Shown here piece by piece: positions 1 through 3,583 of a DNA stretch of 6,785 nt; positions within the stretch are counted from its first letter, which is position 1; every line of letters begins with the position of its first letter. The DNA lies in the NCBI GenBank assembly GCA_015522055.1, contig WAMZ01000080.1, positions 1 through 6,785 on the forward strand. The letters are read 5' to 3'. Under the pieces are notes generated by a model, which searched no databases, was not told where the DNA came from, and saw nothing but the letters and a program-made list of their open reading frames with translations. The position numbers were made by a program, and so were the translations under genes. This DNA is from Candidatus Geothermarchaeota archaeon. GTDB taxonomy: Archaea > Thermoproteota > Nitrososphaeria > Geothermarchaeales > JDFR-13.

Positions 1-1
1 A

Positions 2-391
2 CTATACACAGTCAGTAACCCTCAATCGATATTGGGTGCATTGGTCTCGATGGCAATAGACTACAACATACCTATAATATACTCTAGGGATGAGGGGGAC
101 ACGGCTAGAATCCTAATTTATATATGGAGGAAGTTGGTTGGTAAAAGAAGGGTCGAGGCCTCACTCAGGTATAAGCCCAAAGTATTGAGTGATAAGGAGA
201 GGCTGGAGTTCATCCTACAAGGCTTCCCAAATATAGGTCCCAGACTGGCTAAAAACATATTAAACCACTATAAGACAATTCGGGCATTAGCCACCACTAC
301 ATTAAGCGAACTCAAGACCATAGAAGGGCTTGGAGAGAAGAGGGCACAAGAAATCTATAGGCTATTAAACCTAGACTACACAAATTTATAA
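2..391 (+). CDS. xpf: XPF/ERCC4-family structure-specific endonuclease, C-terminal part (5' end outside window)
   Basis: The reading frame is open from the left edge, so this is a 5'-truncated gene; 129 C-terminal residues are visible and the TTG at 32 is an internal codon, not the start. The first ~55 residues match the end of the ERCC4 nuclease fold (NPQSILGALVSMAIDYNIPI, then a conserved SRDEGDTARIL segment). The catalytic GD-ERK motif would lie upstream, outside the window. A tandem helix-hairpin-helix domain follows, with hairpins at FPNIGPRLAKNI and IEGLGEKRAQEIY. Known for the family: crenarchaeal XPF is a short homodimer without the helicase domain that cuts branched and flapped DNA 3' of the junction and works with PCNA. 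Whether this copy is short cannot be seen. The tail (LLNLDYTNL) shows no QxxLxxFF-type PCNA motif. The gene converges on the next one with only 5 bases between stops. Confidence 0.9.
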   Translation, partial: LYTVSNPQSILGALVSMAIDYNIPIIYSRDEGDTARILIYIWRKLVGKRRVEASLRYKPKVLSDKERLEFILQGFPNIGPRLAKNILNHYKTIRALATTTLSELKTIEGLGEKRAQEIYRLLNLDYTNL

Positions 392-396
392 TACAA

Positions 397-1065
397 CTAA
401 AAGAGATTCAAGATATATTTATCGATGAAGTCACTGAATTCATCCAAAGTCATCTTACTAAACATGGTAACTATCAGGTTTCTAGTGATACCCACGATAT
501 AGCCAGTCTCCCTATGGGTGAAGACTACATACCAGATTAGGCCATGATCAAGATACATCTTATACAACGATGTATCAGCCAATGCATCGCCATATAGAGC
601 CAACTTATTAACATTCGGTATATCCACATTATCGAAATATATTACCTTGGTGCTCTCAGGGCTAGACTCATGGATAGATTTAAGGATCTCATGATTAATC
701 TTGGCCTCCACGACAACACCAACCCTACCAAATAAGACCTCAGATATCAAGTTTGCAATCCTATTCGCCCTATTCTTCTTCTCAAAGACAGTCAGGATTA
801 TCTCCCCCTCCCTATCCCTAAAAGTAACTAGGGCCTCCCTCCTAATGGGAAGAACCTTCGTCTCACCAGCTACATTAAGGACTCTAGGCTCGTCGAAGAT
901 AAAATACGCCTTAAGTAATACGCCGATAACCTTGACATCCTCGAAGTACTTCTTCAGCTCGACACCCTCATACTCCTCAACAAGGCTGTAGTTAACCAGC
1001 TTATCAGCTATTACATCAATAGGATTATACTCCTTTAGACGGAAAATCTTCGCCGATAAAGCCAA
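397..1065 (-). CDS. unrecognised 222-residue protein co-transcribed with a TrmB-like regulator
   Basis: I do not recognise this family. The protein is soluble-looking, mixed alpha/beta, with no signal peptide, membrane segment or cysteine cluster. A strand-rich middle (VKVIGVLLKAYFIF, then RREALVTFRDREGEIILTVF) is followed by a basic KKNRANRIANLI helix and a second alpha/beta half ending in an acidic-aromatic helix (DEFSDFIDKYILNLF). A longer frame would begin at GTG 1101 and overlap the regulator by 31 bases. I prefer TTG 1065 because a Shine-Dalgarno-like GAGGTG (1079-1074) sits 8 bases before it, across the regulator's stop codon. Five bases separate the regulator's stop from this start, so the two are almost certainly one transcript. 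That suggests a partner or target of the regulator, which is inference. No terminator is evident before the convergent XPF end. Confidence 0.8.
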   Translation of the reverse strand: MALSAKIFRLKEYNPIDVIADKLVNYSLVEEYEGVELKKYFEDVKVIGVLLKAYFIFDEPRVLNVAGETKVLPIRREALVTFRDREGEIILTVFEKKNRANRIANLISEVLFGRVGVVVEAKINHEILKSIHESSPESTKVIYFDNVDIPNVNKLALYGDALADTSLYKMYLDHGLIWYVVFTHRETGYIVGITRNLIVTMFSKMTLDEFSDFIDKYILNLF

Positions 1066-1070
1066 CGGAG

Positions 1071-1838
1071 CTACACCTCTACGGTCTGAGCCGTATCCCA
1101 CAGCTTATCAAAATATGTCTTGGCAAGATAAATCAGTGTGTAGTGGGTAGACCAAATCGCGGTATTAACCCTATCCTCACCCAATAGAAGGAGGGCCTCC
1201 TTATTATCGGCGATGACACCGCCCCCGAACAATACATCCCTATACCTAAGCTCAGCGCCGAACCTGGCCAAATACTTTGCATCATCGACGAGGTCCCTCG
1301 GAACCAGTATCTTAACCTGTTTAGGTGTATAGGCCCTCCCCAGCCTCTCCATAATAGTTAGCTGGTCGAAGAGCGACTCCAGCCTCCTATGGATAGCCAT
1401 CAACAACTCAAATTGGGACTTTAATAATAAGTCGAATACCTTAGACGATATATTCTCTTCCCCCTTGACTATCCATACATCGGGAGCCTCACTGACATGT
1501 GTCGTATCATATATCGACTGTAGAATCGGCGTCACCTTACCCACAGCCTCATCCCACTCCCTCTCCATATTTATCCTAGCCCGTTTAACCGCCTCATCAG
1601 GGGATAACGAGAAATACTTGGTAGGCCTTGAATCTGAGTGTGATATCCACCCCTTCCTCTTAAGTGAATTAAGGATTAGATAGATCTTTGAGAAAGGGAC
1701 ATTAGAATATTCAGAGATCTCCTTAGCAGTTAATGGGCCTGAGCTAAGGAGCATCATATATACCTTTATCTCATTACCCGTCAAGCCAAGCTTCTTGAGA
1801 GTCTCCTCAATCTCCTTAGGGATATTCATCCTATTCAT
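1071..1838 (-). CDS. TrmB-family winged-helix transcriptional regulator
   Basis: Predicted 255-residue DNA-binding regulator. Residues ~8-80 form a TrmB-type winged helix: LKKLGLTGNEIKVYMMLL, GPLTAKEISEYSNVPFSKIY (recognition helix), LKRKGWIS, then the wing. A charged helical linker (~81-108) leads into a C-terminal domain starting at DVWIVKGEENI that resembles the phospholipase-D-like effector domain of TrmB proteins, including GGGVIADNKEALLLL, AIWSTHYTL and a terminal FDKLW. There is no room for the large sugar-binding domain of full-length TrmB, so the ligand cannot be inferred. The frame stays open upstream to 2057, but that extension would run antisense into the neighbouring gene. ATG 1838 is chosen because a TATA-like TTTATTAA is centred about 26 bases upstream, which fits leaderless transcription; ATG 1829 is the alternative. 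A 13-bp palindrome abuts the start, so autoregulation is plausible. Confidence 0.88.
   Translation of the reverse strand: MNRMNIPKEIEETLKKLGLTGNEIKVYMMLLSSGPLTAKEISEYSNVPFSKIYLILNSLKRKGWISHSDSRPTKYFSLSPDEAVKRARINMEREWDEAVGKVTPILQSIYDTTHVSEAPDVWIVKGEENISSKVFDLLLKSQFELLMAIHRRLESLFDQLTIMERLGRAYTPKQVKILVPRDLVDDAKYLARFGAELRYRDVLFGGGVIADNKEALLLLGEDRVNTAIWSTHYTLIYLAKTYFDKLWDTAQTVEV
1074..1079 (-). promoter_or_regulatory. Shine-Dalgarno site deciding the start of the 222-residue protein
   Basis: On the minus strand the sequence GAGGTG reads from 1079 to 1074 and is directly followed by the TAG stop of the regulator (1073-1071). It lies 8 bases before TTG 1065. This matches the anti-Shine-Dalgarno of archaeal 16S rRNA and favours TTG 1065 over GTG 1101. 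Confidence 0.6.
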
Positions 1839-1851
1839 ACATATAATATGT
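1839..1851. promoter_or_regulatory. perfect 6-1-6 palindrome next to the regulator start (candidate operator)
   Basis: ACATAT-A-ATATGT is a perfect inverted repeat around base 1845. It directly abuts the ATG at 1838, so in a leaderless gene it would cover the region just upstream of the transcription start, where a bound repressor could block initiation. Winged-helix regulators of this type bind such short palindromes as dimers. Binding by the neighbouring regulator is inference, and the AT-rich composition makes chance occurrence fairly likely. Confidence 0.4.
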
Positions 1852-1860
1852 TGAAAAGTA

Positions 1861-1870
1861 TTAATAAATA
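1861..1870. promoter_or_regulatory. shared central TATA-like element of the divergent promoter
   Basis: TTAATAAATA is the only strong TATA-like stretch in the 61-base divergent gap. Read on the minus strand as TTTATTAA (1868-1861) it is centred about 26 bases before ATG 1838, the spacing expected for a leaderless archaeal promoter. Read on the plus strand it follows a purine-rich GAAAAG (1853-1858) that could act as a BRE, and would place a start near 1892, just ahead of TTG 1900. Either one box serves both genes or the plus-strand gene has a weaker signal not recognised here. Confidence 0.5.
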
Positions 1871-1876
1871 AGCATT

Positions 1877-1888
1877 GATATGTATATC
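1877..1888. promoter_or_regulatory. perfect 5-2-5 palindrome next to the nucleotidyltransferase start (candidate operator)
   Basis: GATAT-GT-ATATC is a perfect inverted repeat lying 11 bases before TTG 1900. It shares the hexamer ATATGT with the palindrome at 1839-1851; the two copies are 32 bases apart in the same orientation, close to three helical turns, with the TATA-like box between them. It may be a second site for the divergently encoded regulator, which is inference. Confidence 0.35.
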
Positions 1889-1899
1889 TTGGGTGTAAA

Positions 1900-2586
1900 T
1901 TGAGGAAGACCTTCTGGAATAGGCCTGAAGAAATCGGCCTAAAAAGATTATATAAACTAAAGAATCGCCTCATAAACCAGATAGATGGGATATTAGCCAT
2001 CAAACTAACTGGATCCGTTGCAGACGGGAACTTCTTCCTCCTCCAATTCAAAAACATCTATATAGCCAGCGACTATGATATATTAATAGTCCTAAATCGG
2101 TACCCAGATACGGATGACATAAATAAGATAAAAGAGATACTATCGACAGAGGTATATGGAAACGATATAGAGAAGATACTTATTGAGAATATGGACATCA
2201 AGATAGTCACTACCGAGTATCCATATAAAGGGATAGGAGTGAAGGTACCTACTATCTACGACCAAGATATATCGGTGGCCAGGCATTTATATGGTGGGAT
2301 TACAATATATGGAGATGATTTCTTTAGGGAGCTGGGGAAGCCAAGTGAGTGGATGAAGAGACAGATTATACACAGGATCTTGAAGAGAAAGAAGATATTC
2401 GATATATATACAGAGCTAGGTGCATATGATAGGGTGGCTGCCGCATTGGGGAGGGAGGATATTAGGGATAGAATTAGGGATATCGTTGCAAAATATAGAG
2501 ACTACCACAGCCTAACATCAAGAGATATAGATAAGTTAAATAAGGAACTAGAGGATATTAAACAGGCTATAAGCCTATATATGTAG
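1900..2586 (+). CDS. nucleotidyltransferase-fold protein (Pol beta superfamily)
   Basis: 228-residue predicted nucleotidyltransferase. The core signature is visible: KLTGSVADG (Gly38-Ser39), then ASDYDILIVL with Asp58 and Asp60 as the likely metal ligands, and Asp99 (NMDIKIVTT) as a candidate third carboxylate. The C-terminal ~80 residues (from SEWMKRQIIHRIL) are mostly helical and charged. The substrate is unknown; the superfamily transfers NMP groups to proteins, RNA or small molecules, and also includes MNT antitoxins. Eighteen residues separate GS from the first Asp, more than in minimal MNT proteins, so there is an insertion at the active-site edge. TTG 1900 is the only start after the in-frame stop at 1876-1878 that keeps the fold complete; GGGTG (1891-1895) may act as a weak ribosome binding site. 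It is divergent from the regulator and no HEPN partner is present. Confidence 0.8.
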   Translation: MRKTFWNRPEEIGLKRLYKLKNRLINQIDGILAIKLTGSVADGNFFLLQFKNIYIASDYDILIVLNRYPDTDDINKIKEILSTEVYGNDIEKILIENMDIKIVTTEYPYKGIGVKVPTIYDQDISVARHLYGGITIYGDDFFRELGKPSEWMKRQIIHRILKRKKIFDIYTELGAYDRVAAALGREDIRDRIRDIVAKYRDYHSLTSRDIDKLNKELEDIKQAISLYM

Positions 2587-2606
2587 GTGTATACCCATAA
2601 AGATTA

Positions 2607-2611
2607 TTTTT
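2607..2611 (+). terminator. weak T-tract after the nucleotidyltransferase gene
   Basis: A TTTTT run lies 20 bases past the stop at 2586. A short perfect hairpin AGGCT-ATA-AGCCT (2564-2576) is in the coding end about 30 bases earlier. Archaeal termination relies mainly on T-runs, so partial termination is possible, but the run is short and lies close to the next start (2622). Confidence 0.22.
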
Positions 2612-2621
2612 AGAGACTGAA

Positions 2622-3200
2622 ATGTTCGAGAAGTACAAGAGATATATTGAGATAACACAGGCGAATAAGATAGCAAGGAGATACTTCGTAATGAACTCCT
2701 TCGATGGTATAGTAACAGTATTAGGCGTGATAACAGGATCCCTATTCTCGGGTGTAATAGATCCCTCGATAATACTGGGGATAGGGGTAAGTACGGCGTT
2801 GGCTATGGGCATCTCAGGGATGTCTGGAACCCTGATAGCCGAGAAGACGGAGAGGGATATAGAGCTGAAGAGGCTGGAGGAATCGATGCTCAGCGATCTA
2901 AGCGACACTCTATATGCAGAGGCATATAGATTCTCAATCTTTTATGTAAGTATAGTCAATGCTATGAGCCCCATGCTCTCCTCCCTATTCACACTCTCAC
3001 CACTCATATTCAGCATTTTCAAAATAATATCCGATATAGAGGGGATATACCTATCCATAGGTACAGCCCTAGCCTACCTATTTGTAGTAGGTATATCGAT
3101 GGGGATGCTGGCCGAGAAAAATATAATCATGGAAGGATTAAAAATGGTGGGCATAGGAATACTAACAACAATAATAATATATATAATATTTGGCAGATAA
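2622..3200 (+). CDS. VIT1/CCC1-family membrane transporter (probable iron/manganese)
   Basis: 192-residue membrane protein. The N-terminal signature ARRYFVMNSFDGIVTVLGVI (residues 18-37) is characteristic of the VIT1/CCC1 family, which moves Fe2+ or Mn2+ out of the cytosol, in eukaryotes into vacuoles. Five membrane segments are apparent at ~22-44, 48-73, 104-133, 141-163 and 171-190. Asp28 in segment 1 and the methionines near the end of segment 2 (Met62, Met67) fit the family's metal path. The charged loop after segment 2 (EKTERDIELKRLEESMLSD, then ~13 residues) keeps an ExxE pair (Glu74, Glu77) but is only ~30 residues long, shorter than the metal-binding stalk of plant VIT1. Substrate and direction are therefore inferred. 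ATG 2622 lies 35 bases after the preceding stop without a clear ribosome binding site, so it may be leaderless or translated from the upstream transcript. Confidence 0.85.
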   Translation: MFEKYKRYIEITQANKIARRYFVMNSFDGIVTVLGVITGSLFSGVIDPSIILGIGVSTALAMGISGMSGTLIAEKTERDIELKRLEESMLSDLSDTLYAEAYRFSIFYVSIVNAMSPMLSSLFTLSPLIFSIFKIISDIEGIYLSIGTALAYLFVVGISMGMLAEKNIIMEGLKMVGIGILTTIIIYIIFGR

Positions 3201-3210
3201 TGGTTAAAGA

Positions 3211-3238
3211 TTAATTAACTAATTCCTATCTAAATATA
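3211..3238 (+). promoter_or_regulatory. candidate promoter of the DUF211 gene
   Basis: The 61-base gap holds two TATA-like stretches: TTAATTAA (3211-3218) and TAAATATA (3231-3238). The first would give a leader of roughly 20 bases containing the ribosome binding site at 3245-3252, and is favoured. The second would give an essentially leaderless message starting near TTG 3262. Confidence 0.45.
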
Positions 3239-3244
3239 TTGATT

Positions 3245-3252
3245 GGAGGGGA
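3245..3252 (+). promoter_or_regulatory. strong Shine-Dalgarno site for the DUF211 gene
   Basis: GGAGGGGA is the clearest purine ribosome binding site on the plus strand of this window. It ends about 9 bases before TTG 3262 and supports that non-ATG start; an in-frame TAA at 3253-3255 excludes any earlier start. Confidence 0.6.
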
Positions 3253-3261
3253 TAACAAGAG

Positions 3262-3540
3262 TTGGAGGAAGACGGGGAAAGACCCAAAATAAAATTCTTA
3301 ACCCTCGATATCCTTAAGCCTCATAATCCATCAATAGTGGATCTATCTAAAGGAATCGTCTCCAATGTTAGTGGTGTATCCAAGGTTATCACCGAGATCG
3401 TCGAGATGGACCAAGACACGGAGAGCATAAGGATGAAGATATACGGCTCAGATGTAGACCTAGATAAGCTGAAGAAAATACTAAGGGAATATGGAGCATC
3501 ACTACATAGTATAGATGAGGTTATAGTGGAGGATAGGTAG
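3262..3540 (+). CDS. DUF211-family protein
   Basis: 92-residue protein matching the archaeal DUF211 family across its full length. The hallmarks are LDILKPHNPSI (15-25), GVSKV (38-42), the EMD strand (48-50), an acidic DVDLDKLKKIL helix (64-74) and the C-terminal HSIDEVIVED (82-91). The order beta-alpha-beta-beta-alpha-beta suggests a ferredoxin-like fold; the biochemical role of the family is not established, though a small regulatory or metal-binding role has been considered. The first eight residues (MEEDGERP) are an acidic extension ahead of the conserved core. The start is TTG 3262, set by the ribosome binding site and an in-frame stop just upstream. It lies 61 bases after the transporter gene and 43 before the helicase gene, all on the same strand. 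Confidence 0.85.
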   Translation: MEEDGERPKIKFLTLDILKPHNPSIVDLSKGIVSNVSGVSKVITEIVEMDQDTESIRMKIYGSDVDLDKLKKILREYGASLHSIDEVIVEDR

Positions 3541-3550
3541 CAGTAATAAG

Positions 3551-3579
3551 GCATCCATAGATATAAATTTAGTGGATGC
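3551..3579. repeat. 7-bp inverted repeat enclosing a TATA-like box before the helicase gene
   Basis: GCATCCA (3551-3557) and TGGATGC (3573-3579) are perfect inverse complements separated by 15 bases that contain ATATAAATTT (3561-3570). The arrangement could be an operator centred on a TATA box, or a stem-loop in the transcript between the DUF211 and helicase genes. The box is only ~20 bases from ATG 3584, shorter than the usual ~26 to a start site, so a promoter role is uncertain. Confidence 0.45.
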
Positions 3580-3583
3580 ATAG

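Noticed and set aside
701..991. Plus-strand open frame of 96 codons
   Set aside because: It is antisense to the 222-residue protein gene, is Ser/Thr/Leu-rich and low in complexity, and has no recognisable domain; a shadow of the real gene.
1066..1101. GTG 1101 as start of the 222-residue protein
   Set aside because: It would overlap the regulator by 31 bases and has no clear ribosome binding site, whereas TTG 1065 has GAGGTG 8 bases upstream.
1839..2057. N-terminal extension of the TrmB-like regulator to 2057 (73 extra residues)
   Set aside because: It would run antisense through the first ~158 bases of the nucleotidyltransferase gene, has no family similarity, and the promoter spacing supports ATG 1838.
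2574..2587. Imperfect hairpin CCTATATATGTAGG around the nucleotidyltransferase stop
   Set aside because: It needs a G-U pair and is AT-rich with almost no loop, so it is not convincing as a terminator stem.
2567..2908. Minus-strand open frame of 113 codons
   Set aside because: It lies antisense over the transporter start, is Ser/Ile-rich, and has no family features.
3203..3219. GTTAA-N7-TTAAC inverted repeat after the transporter stop
   Set aside because: The arms are only 5 AT-rich bases and coincide with the likely TATA element TTAATTAA, so promoter composition explains it.
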